Positions 1 to 7,739 of a stretch of 64,000 nt of DNA are shown here, in pieces; the stretch's first letter is position 1, and the number at the start of each line of letters is the position of its first letter. Below the pieces are notes generated by a model. That model was given only the letters and a program-made list of their open reading frames with translations. It was not told the DNA's origin and did not search any database. The stretch comes from an uncultured Lachnospiraceae bacterium. Lineage in GTDB: Bacteria > Bacillota > Clostridia > Lachnospirales > Lachnospiraceae. The position numbers were made by a program, and so were the translations under genes. The stretch lies in NCBI GenBank assembly GCA_910576975.1, contig CAJTJY010000011.1, positions 37,697 through 101,696 on the forward strand, written 5' to 3'.

Positions 1-189
1 TGGTTTGAAATGGCTCGTGCAGGGGTATGGTATACGGACCATATCACTGTGGAAGATGCGGTGATTGAAGCACCCAAGAATTTCCGCTGCTGCCGGGGCG
101 TAAGGCTAAGGAATGTGGACTTTCCAAATGCAGCCGAGACGCTTTGGAACTGTGAGGATGTGGAATTGGACCATGTAACAGCAAATTGA
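1..189 (+). pseudogene. 3' part of a truncated DUF3737 family gene
   Basis: The reading frame is open from the first base of the window and stops at TGA 187-189. The peptide contains EMARAGVWYTDHITVED, EAPKNF and FPNAAETLW, which match the middle of DUF3737 proteins (right-handed beta-helix-like, function unknown). Intact members, as I remember them, continue for well over 100 residues beyond this point. The frame here stops right after DHVTAN, so the gene appears to have lost its C-terminal half. The upstream part lies outside the window. The family call is from motif memory; truncation is inferred. Confidence 0.6.
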
Positions 190-379
190 AGCTTGGAGGG
201 ATTTTTTATGTGCGGGCGTAAACTTGCCACATTCTGCCACCTGTTTATGTGGGCGATTACATATATAGTATCATGGATCAGCAAGGGCAACCTGAAAAAA
301 AATTCTTGCGTGTGCGTGGCACTATCACGTTCCGAACGTAGATACTAAATTTCTATGGGACAGATATTCCATATCCTAT

Positions 380-413
380 AACCGTAAAGGTGTGACAGCC
401 CTTACGGTTTTTC
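380..413 (+). terminator. Rho-independent terminator
   Basis: AACCGTAAAGG pairs with CCTTACGGTT across a short loop, with one bulged base, and is followed by a T-rich run. It lies 190 bases after the truncated DUF3737 frame. Confidence 0.6.
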
Positions 414-875
414 TTTTAAGCAAAGAGTATTACAGGGCTGGAAAATGCAACGCTCCAGTTGACTGTTATTTTTATCTTTCGTCAATTGGCAATCTTCCTG
501 TTTAAAGTGTTGTAAATTTTGGTTACTGGAAGACGCTTTCAGCAGTATTATTTTTTGTATTCTTACTAAAAGAAACCATGCTGCCTTTGTAAATCATGGG
601 GGCTGATTTCATATTGGGTGGCGCTATTTTGGAGAATTATATGGGTATTGCACACAGTCTGCCAGAAGCCGGAATCAGATAAAACAATCGTAACTATTCA
701 GAGTCCTAGGTCACAGACATTCCAGCTACGCTGTCATGCGTCCCTAAAGTGACTTTTCTCTGTGACTGAGGGGATTATCACCTTCATGGAAATAGAAAGC
801 CGGCCCTTTTCAAATAATTTTGTACGGTCTGATTTTCTATTTCCATGGTGTTCTGGATTGTTACAAATAATCAAC
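414..875. other. Non-coding stretch with an inverted repeat
   Basis: No reading frame with a plausible start and ribosome site was seen on either strand. The one clear structure is a perfect 14-base inverted repeat, CATGGAAATAGAAA at 785-798 and its complement at 834-847, separated by 35 bases. It ends about 30 bases before the ROK gene promoter. It has no T-run immediately after it, so it is not an obvious terminator. Confidence 0.5.
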
Positions 876-904
876 TTTACTTATTTCCCATTACGGAGTA
901 TAAT
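876..904 (+). promoter_or_regulatory. Predicted sigma-A promoter of the ROK gene
   Basis: TTTACT (876-881) and TATAAT (899-904) are separated by 17 bases. The -10 is perfect and the -35 is weak. Confidence 0.5.
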
Positions 905-921
905 TCTTTTATAAAAGAATT
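902..921. promoter_or_regulatory. Palindromic candidate operator for the ROK regulator
   Basis: AATTCTTTTA followed directly by its exact reverse complement TAAAAGAATT makes a perfect 20-base palindrome. It overlaps the end of the -10 box and the expected transcription start. ROK repressors commonly bind AT-rich palindromes, so autoregulation is a reasonable inference. Confidence 0.5.
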
Positions 922-936
922 TATGAAAGGGAGGGA

Positions 937-2046
937 ATGGAAGGATATATGCCATATTCGGGAAAAAAAGCAACAAAATATAATATACTCAATTATATGT
1001 TAAACCACGGGGACACCTCAAAAGTAGAGCTGGCGAAGCAATTAAGCCTGAGTATGCCTACCGTGTTATCCAATGTAAATGAATTGATGGAAACAGGACT
1101 GGTAACAGAAAAAGGCGAACTGGAATCTACTGGAGGGCGAAAAGCTGTTCTGATTGGACTTAAAAATGATTACAGATTTTCTCTTGGTGTGGATATTACG
1201 GCAAACCATCTCGGAATTGTTCTGGTTGATTTGTGTGGGGAGATTTTAAAGCAAGAACGCATCAGGATGAAATTTGATACGGATATATTATATTATACAA
1301 AGCTGGCAGAGGAACTGAAAAAAATATGTGACACACATGTTGATTCAGAAAAAATACTGGGGGTTGGGATTTCCCTGCCTGGGATTATCAATCAAACGGA
1401 AAAGCTCCTTGTAAAATCCCATGCATTAAATTTGGAAAACTATAGTTTAAAGATGGTTGAGCAGATATTGGCAATGCCTGTATATTTCGAAAATGATGCG
1501 AATGCGGCATTGCTGGCGGAAAATCCGCAGAAATTAAAAAATTCCATTTATTTATCCTTGAATAATACGCTGGGCGGGGCAGTTTGCATGGATGGGGCAT
1601 TATTCACCGGGCAGAACCGCAAGGCAGGCGAATTTGGGCATATGATTCTGGTTCCGGGCGGCAGAAAGTGTTATTGTGGTAAATGTGGATGTGCAGACGC
1701 CTACTGTGCGGCAAGTGTGCTGACACAGGATGGGAAGGAAAAGTTAGAAGAGTTTATGGCAAGAATTCAGACAGATGGTAAGGCAAAAGAAGTCTGGGAG
1801 GAGTATCTGGAAAATCTGGCTATACTGATTTCTAATCTGCGGATGTCCTATGATACGGATATTATTTTAGGAGGTGAAGTTGGCGGATATCTGCAGGACC
1901 ATATGGTTGAGCTTGGCAGGAAAATTTTTAAATATAATTTATTTGATAATGATTTAAGTTACCTGAAAAACTGTTCTTATCGAAAAGAGGCATCTGCAGT
2001 GGGAGTGGCAAAGCAGTTTTTTTGGAAAGTAATGGAGATAATATAA
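937..2046 (+). CDS. ROK family transcriptional regulator
   Basis: A 369-residue protein with the NagC/XylR layout. Residues about 15-75 form a winged helix-turn-helix (VELAKQLSLSMPTVLSNVNE), followed by a sugar-kinase-like ROK domain. The zinc motif GRKCYCGKCGCADAYC is present and contains the expected cysteines. It probably senses a sugar or sugar phosphate and represses the following dehydrogenase and symporter genes, or itself. A GAAAGGGAGGG ribosome site lies just before ATG 937; ATG 949 is an alternative start. A terminator at 2073-2112 separates it from the next gene, which has its own promoter. The ligand is unknown. Confidence 0.85.
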   Translation: MEGYMPYSGKKATKYNILNYMLNHGDTSKVELAKQLSLSMPTVLSNVNELMETGLVTEKGELESTGGRKAVLIGLKNDYRFSLGVDITANHLGIVLVDLCGEILKQERIRMKFDTDILYYTKLAEELKKICDTHVDSEKILGVGISLPGIINQTEKLLVKSHALNLENYSLKMVEQILAMPVYFENDANAALLAENPQKLKNSIYLSLNNTLGGAVCMDGALFTGQNRKAGEFGHMILVPGGRKCYCGKCGCADAYCAASVLTQDGKEKLEEFMARIQTDGKAKEVWEEYLENLAILISNLRMSYDTDIILGGEVGGYLQDHMVELGRKIFKYNLFDNDLSYLKNCSYRKEASAVGVAKQFFWKVMEII

Positions 2047-2072
2047 GGACAAGTTCAATATAAGAGAAAAAC

Positions 2073-2112
2073 GGTCATTAAGTTATGATTTAAACTTAGT
2101 GGCTATTTTTTT
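2073..2112 (+). terminator. Rho-independent terminator after the ROK gene
   Basis: GGTCATTAAGTT (2073-2084) pairs with AACTTAGTGGCT (2093-2104), using three G-T pairs, and is followed by eight T residues. Confidence 0.7.
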
Positions 2113-2175
2113 GTGCAATTTTTATAAATAATACATTAAAAAATTATAAAAAATATAAGAAATGAAAAAATCTAA

Positions 2176-2204
2176 TTGACATTTGCAGAATCTGGTGCAA
2201 TAAT
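2176..2204 (+). promoter_or_regulatory. Predicted promoter of the dehydrogenase-symporter operon
   Basis: TTGACA (2176-2181, perfect) and AATAAT (2199-2204) are separated by 17 bases. The leader that follows is very AT-rich. Confidence 0.6.
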
Positions 2205-2261
2205 GTAATTACTTTAATAAAACATTTAATAAAAGAAAATAAGAAAGTGAGGATGATGATT

Positions 2262-3287
2262 ATGTTACAACAAATTATGACAGAACCTGGAGAGATTATT
2301 TTTAAGGAAGTGCCAGTTCCACAGTTGGAAGATGGTCAGGTAATGGTAAAAATCAGGAATATCGGCATATGCGGTTCAGATATTCATGTATACCACGGGA
2401 AACACCCATTTACCTCCTACCCCGTAACACAGGGCCATGAAGTTTCGGGGGAGATTACGGAAATCGGGGCGGGTGTGGAAAGTTTTCACATTGGGCAGAA
2501 AGTTACCATTGAGCCACAGGTATATTGTGGTGAATGTTATCCATGCCGTCATGGAAAATATAATCTTTGTGAGAAACTAAAAGTGATGGGATTCCAGACG
2601 ACAGGAACAGCTTCCGAATATTTTGCGGTGGATGCGTCAAAGGTAACTCCGATACCGGAAGAGATGTCTTTTGAGGAAGGCGCCATGATTGAACCCCTTG
2701 CGGTGGCTGTCCATGGCGTAAAGAAGGTTGGCGATGTCACGGGAATGAATATTGTTGTGATTGGAGCCGGACCGATTGGTAATTTAGTGGCACAGGCTGC
2801 AAAGGGAATGGGGGCTGCAAAGGTAATGGTTACGGATGTCAGTGACCTGCGGCTGGAAAAGGCAAAAGAATGTGGGATTGATGTTTGCGTGAACACTTTG
2901 AACAAGGATTTTGGGGAGGCAGTGCTGGAGGCGTTTGGTCCGGATAAGGCAGATGTAATTTACGATTGCGCAGGGAATAATATTACCATGGGGCAGGCGA
3001 TCAAGCATGCAAGAAAAGGAAGTATTATTGTTCTGGTTGCCGTATTTGCGGGAATGGCAGAGGTAGACCTTGCAGTTGCCAATGACCATGAGCTTGATAT
3101 TAAAAGTACCATGATGTACCGACATGATGATTATCTGGACAGCATCCGCCTGGTAAATGAGGCACGTGTCCAGCTAAGACCGCTGATTTCCAAAACTTTT
3201 GCATTCCGGGATTATTTAAAGGCTTATCAGTATATTGACAATAACCGTGAGACAACGATGAAAGTAATCATTAATGTGCAGGAATAA
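2262..3287 (+). CDS. Zinc-dependent alcohol/polyol dehydrogenase (MDR family)
   Basis: A 341-residue medium-chain dehydrogenase of the sorbitol/threonine dehydrogenase type, expected to oxidise a secondary alcohol with NAD(P). Catalytic zinc ligands are C37, H59 and E60 (GHE motif). Structural zinc cysteines are C89, C92, C95 and C103. The Rossmann motif is VIGAGPIGN. In-frame starts exist at GTG 2247 and ATG 2253; ATG 2262 is chosen because GTGAGG lies nine bases before it. The gene is followed by a sugar symporter and a broken sugar kinase, so the substrate is probably a polyol or sugar derivative. The exact substrate cannot be read from the sequence. Confidence 0.85.
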   Translation: MLQQIMTEPGEIIFKEVPVPQLEDGQVMVKIRNIGICGSDIHVYHGKHPFTSYPVTQGHEVSGEITEIGAGVESFHIGQKVTIEPQVYCGECYPCRHGKYNLCEKLKVMGFQTTGTASEYFAVDASKVTPIPEEMSFEEGAMIEPLAVAVHGVKKVGDVTGMNIVVIGAGPIGNLVAQAAKGMGAAKVMVTDVSDLRLEKAKECGIDVCVNTLNKDFGEAVLEAFGPDKADVIYDCAGNNITMGQAIKHARKGSIIVLVAVFAGMAEVDLAVANDHELDIKSTMMYRHDDYLDSIRLVNEARVQLRPLISKTFAFRDYLKAYQYIDNNRETTMKVIINVQE

Positions 3288-3315
3288 AAGCCGTTTTATG
3301 GAGAGGAGGGTTAGT

Positions 3316-4680
3316 ATGGAGAGCAAAAACAGAAATGGCAAAGTGCCTTTCATAAGTAAAATAGCGTATGGTTTTGGGGATGTGGGATGTAACTTTAGCT
3401 GGATGTTTGTGAGTAATTTCCTGATGATATTTTATACGGATGTATTTGGAATTAGCATGACGGCAGTTTCCGGGTTAATGCTTTTCTCAAGGTTCTGGGA
3501 TGCAATCAATGACCCGATTATCGGGGGGCTTACGGATAAGACAAAGACGAGGTGGGGACGGTACCGCCCGTGGCTGCTTTTTGCTGCGCCTGTCACGGCA
3601 GTCATACTTGCATTGAGCTTCTGGGCGCATCCTGACTGGCCCAATACGGCGAAGATTATTTATATGATTATTACATACTGTCTTCTAGTATTAGGTTATA
3701 CATGCGTGAATATCCCATATGGGACTCTGTGTGGTGCAATGACGCAGAGCATTGACGAGAGGGCAAAAATCAATACCTCCCGTTCCGTAGCTGCCATGAT
3801 TGCCATTGGGGTTATCAATATTATTACTGTTCCGCTGATAACTGCTTTTGGAAAGAACAGTGCAAAGACTGGCTACCTTACGGTTGCAATTATTTATGGC
3901 TGTATTTTTGCGGCATGTCATTTCTTCTGTTTTGCAAAGACAAAAGAAATTGTCCAGGTGCCGGAAAAAGAGAAGATTTCCCTGAAAGTGCAGTTAAAAG
4001 CTGTGATACAGAACCGGCCTTATCTATTGGCGCTGGTCGGGCAAATTCTCTTTGGATTTACATTGTATGGGAGGAATGCGGATGTCTTGTATTATTTTAC
4101 ATATGTTGAGGGAGATGCGTCTTATTATACAACTTATTCCATGTGTATCATTATCCCGTCAATTATAGGCGCTGCCTGTTTTCAGCCGGTATTTAAGAAG
4201 ACAAATAATAAAGGAAGAGCAGCATCAATCTTTGCCTTGCTGACAGGTTGTTCTATGCTTATATTATATTTATTCAGCGTAAGAGAAAATCCTGCCGCCT
4301 TTTATATCTTTTCCGGGCTGACACAATTCTTTTTCTCTGGTTTTAATACAGCAATCTATGCAATCATTCCGGATTGCGCAGAATATGGGCAGTGGAAAAC
4401 CGGGCTTCGGAATGACGGTTTTCAGTATGCATTTATTTCTCTGGGAAATAAAGTCGGGATGGCTGTCGGGACAGCTCTGCTGGCCGGCATGTTTGGTAAA
4501 TTTGGGTATGTTGCCAATCAGCAGCAAAATGATGCCGTGCTTGCCGTAATGAAACATGCTTTTACTACAATTCCGGGAGTGCTTTGGCTTATAACGGCAG
4601 TGGTACTATTTTTCTACCGTTTAAACAGGAAATATTATAATGAAATTGTGGAGGAGTTGAAAAATGGGAAAAAAGTATGA
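3316..4680 (+). CDS. GPH-type sugar:cation symporter (MelB-like)
   Basis: A 454-residue membrane transporter of the glycoside-pentoside-hexuronide family within the major facilitator superfamily. The family signature DAINDPIIGGLTDKTKT, followed by RWGRYRPWLLF, sits between the second and third membrane helices. The protein is hydrophobic throughout with about twelve helices. It should import a sugar, glycoside or polyol together with sodium or protons. The start at ATG 3316 follows GAGAGGAGGG. It lies 28 bases after the dehydrogenase and its end overlaps the remnant kinase start, so all three formed one operon. Confidence 0.87.
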   Translation: MESKNRNGKVPFISKIAYGFGDVGCNFSWMFVSNFLMIFYTDVFGISMTAVSGLMLFSRFWDAINDPIIGGLTDKTKTRWGRYRPWLLFAAPVTAVILALSFWAHPDWPNTAKIIYMIITYCLLVLGYTCVNIPYGTLCGAMTQSIDERAKINTSRSVAAMIAIGVINIITVPLITAFGKNSAKTGYLTVAIIYGCIFAACHFFCFAKTKEIVQVPEKEKISLKVQLKAVIQNRPYLLALVGQILFGFTLYGRNADVLYYFTYVEGDASYYTTYSMCIIIPSIIGAACFQPVFKKTNNKGRAASIFALLTGCSMLILYLFSVRENPAAFYIFSGLTQFFFSGFNTAIYAIIPDCAEYGQWKTGLRNDGFQYAFISLGNKVGMAVGTALLAGMFGKFGYVANQQQNDAVLAVMKHAFTTIPGVLWLITAVVLFFYRLNRKYYNEIVEELKNGKKV

Positions 4681-5004
4681 TGTAATGGACTTGGGTGAAC
4701 TTCTGATAGATTTTACAGAATCGGGGATAAGTAAGAATGGAATGAAACTGTTTGAGCAGAATCCAAAATATTTCACTTTGGTGCCCTGTCTTTGACGGAT
4801 GAACTGGCTGTATCAGATGAGGAAAGCGTCTTGCTTACAGGCGAAACGGGCTGCCGGCAGTGCGGAACTGTACCATATGAGATGGGGATAGAGACGGCAT
4901 ATGAGACACAGAAAGATCGGTTGCAGATGGAGAATTCTGCAGGAACAAAGCCTGTACTGCTGCAGCAGGATATTTACGGCACAATCTACTCAGTATGTGG
5001 GTAA
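4664..5004 (+). pseudogene. Decayed PfkB-family sugar kinase
   Basis: The first frame (4664-4795) opens with KKYDVMDLGELLIDFTESGI, which is the N-terminus of a fructokinase-like PfkB protein, and stops after 43 residues. A second segment in another frame (from 4792) contains LAVSDEESVLLTGE, which resembles the internal region before the PfkB active site. The central substrate-binding part and the C-terminal GAGD catalytic motif are missing, so a large deletion is implied. A good GGAGG site precedes ATG 4664, which overlaps the symporter stop. This looks like the lost third step of the operon. The second segment match is weaker than the first. Confidence 0.6.
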
Positions 5005-5116
5005 AAAACGCCGGATAACACATTTTTGGAAATATTATCAACCATTTTTTCAACAACACTAAAAAAACATCAAGGTCGTTTTACCAAAGCTTATGAGCCA
5101 AAGAGATAAACAGTCC

Positions 5117-5962
5117 TTATTTGATATCCGTGTGACGATCTCGTTGACAGTTAAGGCAATAGACGCTGCTTCTGCCGCCGATAACAGTACGGACAAGTGT
5201 TTTACTGCAATTGGGGCAAGGCTCGTTATCGTGACCATACACTTGCAAAAAGGGCGTGTTACGATAATCTTGTCCTTTGGTTGCCAAGTAGTCTTCTGGT
5301 GAAATCTTGTTTTTCTCAATAAAATAGGAGAGGCATTCGCTAATCGCTGCAGCAAGGCGTTCCCATTCTATGCTTGTAAGGTTATTTGCAGGCATAGACG
5401 GGTATAACCTTGCCCGAAATAAGATTTCGTCAGAATAGATATTCCCTATTCCTGCAATCACGTTTTGGTCGAGCAAGCATTTTTTGATTGCCTTTTTTCG
5501 TTTCCCTAATCGAGCTTGCAGATATGCGCCGTTACACGCAGATGAGAATGGCTCTAACCCTAATTTTCCGATTCCGCTGTATAAATCTTCTTCATTCTTT
5601 TGAATGAGCCAAAAGCGTCCGAAACGCCGGGGATCCGAAAAGCGTAGTTCCATTCCGTTGTCTAATTGCAGAATGATGTGCGTGTGCTTTTCCATTGGAT
5701 AGCCAGGCGGGACGACAAGCAGGCAGCCTGTCATTCGCAAATGCAGAATGATTCTGTTCTCATTCTTTAGATGGATCATTAAGAACTTTCCTCTGCGTGT
5801 CATCGAAGACAGGGTTTGACCGATGACTGCTTTACGAAATTCCTCTGCCGTCGGGCGGGCGACAACCTCTGGACGATTTATGGTTATATTTTTGACCATA
5901 AGCCCTGTGATCTGCGGCTCGATGACGTTTTTTATTGTTTCTACTTCAGGTAATTCAGGCAT
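5117..5962 (-). CDS. mutM: Formamidopyrimidine-DNA glycosylase
   Basis: A 281-residue Fpg/MutM enzyme that removes oxidised purines such as 8-oxoguanine and cleaves the abasic site. The mature N-terminus PELPEVETI carries the catalytic Pro and Glu. RRGKF supplies the beta-hairpin lysine. The C-terminal zinc finger has CPNC and CLNC cysteine pairs. The frame stays open for 36 codons upstream, but the catalytic proline must follow the initiator methionine, so the start is at 5962. An 8-bp hairpin lies just upstream in the leader. It sits alone between structured intergenic regions. Confidence 0.93.
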   Translation of the reverse strand: MPELPEVETIKNVIEPQITGLMVKNITINRPEVVARPTAEEFRKAVIGQTLSSMTRRGKFLMIHLKNENRIILHLRMTGCLLVVPPGYPMEKHTHIILQLDNGMELRFSDPRRFGRFWLIQKNEEDLYSGIGKLGLEPFSSACNGAYLQARLGKRKKAIKKCLLDQNVIAGIGNIYSDEILFRARLYPSMPANNLTSIEWERLAAAISECLSYFIEKNKISPEDYLATKGQDYRNTPFLQVYGHDNEPCPNCSKTLVRTVIGGRSSVYCLNCQRDRHTDIK

Positions 5963-5976
5963 TTTTGTACTTCCAA

Positions 5977-6011
5977 GCTTTGGCTGACGTAAAATATGCG
6001 TTCGCCAAAGC
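5977..6011 (-). promoter_or_regulatory. Leader hairpin before mutM
   Basis: GCTTTGGC (5977-5984) and GCCAAAGC (6004-6011) form a perfect 8-bp stem, with a further ACG/CGT pairing inside. It ends about 15 bases before the mutM start codon on the minus strand, without a T-run. It could affect translation or mRNA stability. Confidence 0.35.
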
Positions 6012-6170
6012 ATTGCGTCCTTTCCTATAGAATAAAAATAATAGATGCAGGGTATGTCCCCGTGAAGCAAGGGTACTCAGAAAAATATTGCCATGTAATC
6101 GTGCCTGGCGCAGTAAAGCGCACAACCTTTCATGAGTGAGGGGCTAGTGGAGCTGAAGCGGGCTTGCCCA

Positions 6171-6252
6171 CTTTTTTCTCTTACAAGAAATTTCGTTGAA
6201 ATTGCCTATAAGGATCAGGGTGTCAAAAGGCGTGATCCTATAAGAGAAAAAG
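6171..6252. other. Branched palindrome (three-way junction) between mutM and DUF4364 gene
   Basis: An outer stem CTTTTTTCTCTTA / TAAGAGAAAAAG (6171-6183, 6241-6252) encloses two hairpins: AATTTC-gtt-GAAATT (6189-6203) and AGGATCA / TGATCCT (6211-6217, 6233-6239). Together they form a three-way junction readable from either strand. On the plus strand a GC-rich stretch precedes it. It may act as a terminator for the DUF4364 operon or be a structured RNA; the function is not known to me. Confidence 0.45.
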
Positions 6253-6286
6253 CCCTCCGTGCAAGATTGTTTCTTAGAACAAGTAC

Positions 6287-6802
6287 TTATTTCATCAACA
6301 AATCCATAAGATAAGTATAGACGTCTTCATTTTGCTTTTTCCAATTTGCACAGATCGCCTCCGCCTGTTCCTTCGTTTTGACGTTGATTGTCAAGTCGAT
6401 CAGGGAGAGGTCTTTTTCTTTGATCTGGCAGCGCACGGCATATTCCAGGGTAGTGGTCTTGTAATAATCTGCCATTGCGGAGATTTCCTGTTTTAATTCC
6501 ATTTCTTTTTCAACAAAGTAGGAAAGGACGTCAGATTTTATGGCGTCAGAAATCTTATCTGGAAAATAAGAGAGCGTTTCCCTGCCTGCTGGCGTAATAT
6601 GGTAATGCGTATTATTATGTGTAGATTCTGTGTGGATCAATTCAGCGTGGATCAGCTCATTGATTGCCTGCTGAATCGTAAAATAAGTAGTGTAGTCCTT
6701 TTCTAGGACGAAGTTGGAAATCTGCGTGTTGGTAAGAGGAAAATCTACCTGGTCTAGCATATATAGGACAATTAACTTGTATTGTGTTAATGCCTCTGCC
6801 AT
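6287..6802 (-). CDS. DUF4364 family protein
   Basis: A 171-residue protein typical of the DUF4364 family of Clostridia. The N-terminal 80 residues look like a winged helix (TNTQISNFVLEKDYTTYFTI, then HYHITPAGRETLSYFP), so a DNA-binding role is plausible. The C-terminal part is an uncharacterised alpha/beta segment. It starts six bases after the radical SAM gene ends and closes the malic enzyme-radical SAM-DUF4364 operon. No function is established for the family as far as I know. Confidence 0.8.
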   Translation of the reverse strand: MAEALTQYKLIVLYMLDQVDFPLTNTQISNFVLEKDYTTYFTIQQAINELIHAELIHTESTHNNTHYHITPAGRETLSYFPDKISDAIKSDVLSYFVEKEMELKQEISAMADYYKTTTLEYAVRCQIKEKDLSLIDLTINVKTKEQAEAICANWKKQNEDVYTYLMDLLMK

Positions 6803-6808
6803 ATGAAG

Positions 6809-7738
6809 TCACTCCTTGTTTTTATAATATTTTCCCTGCCAAGTGTCTCTTTCTTTCAAGGTCTTTTCAATCTGGTTTAATACGCTGCGTTTTGCGCTGC
6901 TCCAAAGAGGGGCGATTAACAGATTTTTGGGACCGTCTCCAGTGAGGCGATGGATGGTGATCGTTTCGGGGAGAAGTTCCAGGCAGTCAGTCACCAGGCT
7001 GCAATAGTCGTCTTGAGACAAGAGCGGGAACGGGGAGCTCTGGTATAAAGCGCCAAGATCTGTGCCCGATAATATATGAAGAAGCTGTAGCTTGATCCCG
7101 AAGATAGGCAGAGAGCCTATATGGGAAACTGTTTCTAGCATCTGTTCTTTCGTTTCTCCTGGAAGTCCAAGTATCACATGGACGATAGCTGGGATATGAA
7201 AGGCAGAAAGATTTGACACTGCCTCATGAAAACATTCCAGCGTAAAGCCGCTTCGGATCAAACGGCTGGTCTCAGAATGGATCGTCTGCAATCCTAGTTC
7301 CACCCACACAGGCTTTTTTAAGTTGAGCTCAGACAGAAGCTTTAAAATATCAAAAGAAAGGCAGTCTGGGCGGGTGGCGACAGACAAGATCACCACGTCA
7401 GGATCTGAGATAGCTTCTGTGAAGATTTCACGTAAATAATCCACAGGAGCATAAGTGTTTGTATATGCTTGAAAATAAGCAATGAATTTTCGGCAGTTTC
7501 GCTTCTTGTAAATCTGTTCTTTTGCTTCTGCAAGCTGTTTGCAGATCGGCAGGCAGACATTTTGGGCGAAGTCGCCGCTGCCGGCAGGACTGCAGAAAAT
7601 GCAGCCTCTGGTTCCCAGCGTGCCGTCCCGGTTGGGGCAGGTCATGCCGCCGTTTAATGAGAGCCGGTAAACTTTTTCCCCGAATGTCTGTTTTAAGTAA
7701 TAATCCAGAGAATAATATCGCTTTTGATTCCAAAACAT
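6809..7738 (-). CDS. TIGR01212 family radical SAM protein (YhcC-like)
   Basis: A 309-residue radical SAM enzyme. The cluster-binding cysteines appear in TCPNRDGTLGTRGCIFC (C-x12-C-x2-C spacing), which is characteristic of the YhcC/TIGR01212 group rather than the usual CxxxCxxC. The N-terminus (RYYSLDYYLKQTFGEKVYRL) also matches the family. Its substrate is not established. It is separated by one base from the malic enzyme stop codon and so is probably co-transcribed with it. Confidence 0.87.
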   Translation of the reverse strand: MFWNQKRYYSLDYYLKQTFGEKVYRLSLNGGMTCPNRDGTLGTRGCIFCSPAGSGDFAQNVCLPICKQLAEAKEQIYKKRNCRKFIAYFQAYTNTYAPVDYLREIFTEAISDPDVVILSVATRPDCLSFDILKLLSELNLKKPVWVELGLQTIHSETSRLIRSGFTLECFHEAVSNLSAFHIPAIVHVILGLPGETKEQMLETVSHIGSLPIFGIKLQLLHILSGTDLGALYQSSPFPLLSQDDYCSLVTDCLELLPETITIHRLTGDGPKNLLIAPLWSSAKRSVLNQIEKTLKERDTWQGKYYKNKE

Positions 7739-7739
7739 G

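Noticed and set aside
6132..6314. A 60-codon plus-strand frame across the three-way palindrome
   Set aside because: It runs through the stems of the palindrome and into the end of the DUF4364 gene, and has no clear ribosome site. A structured non-coding element explains the region better.
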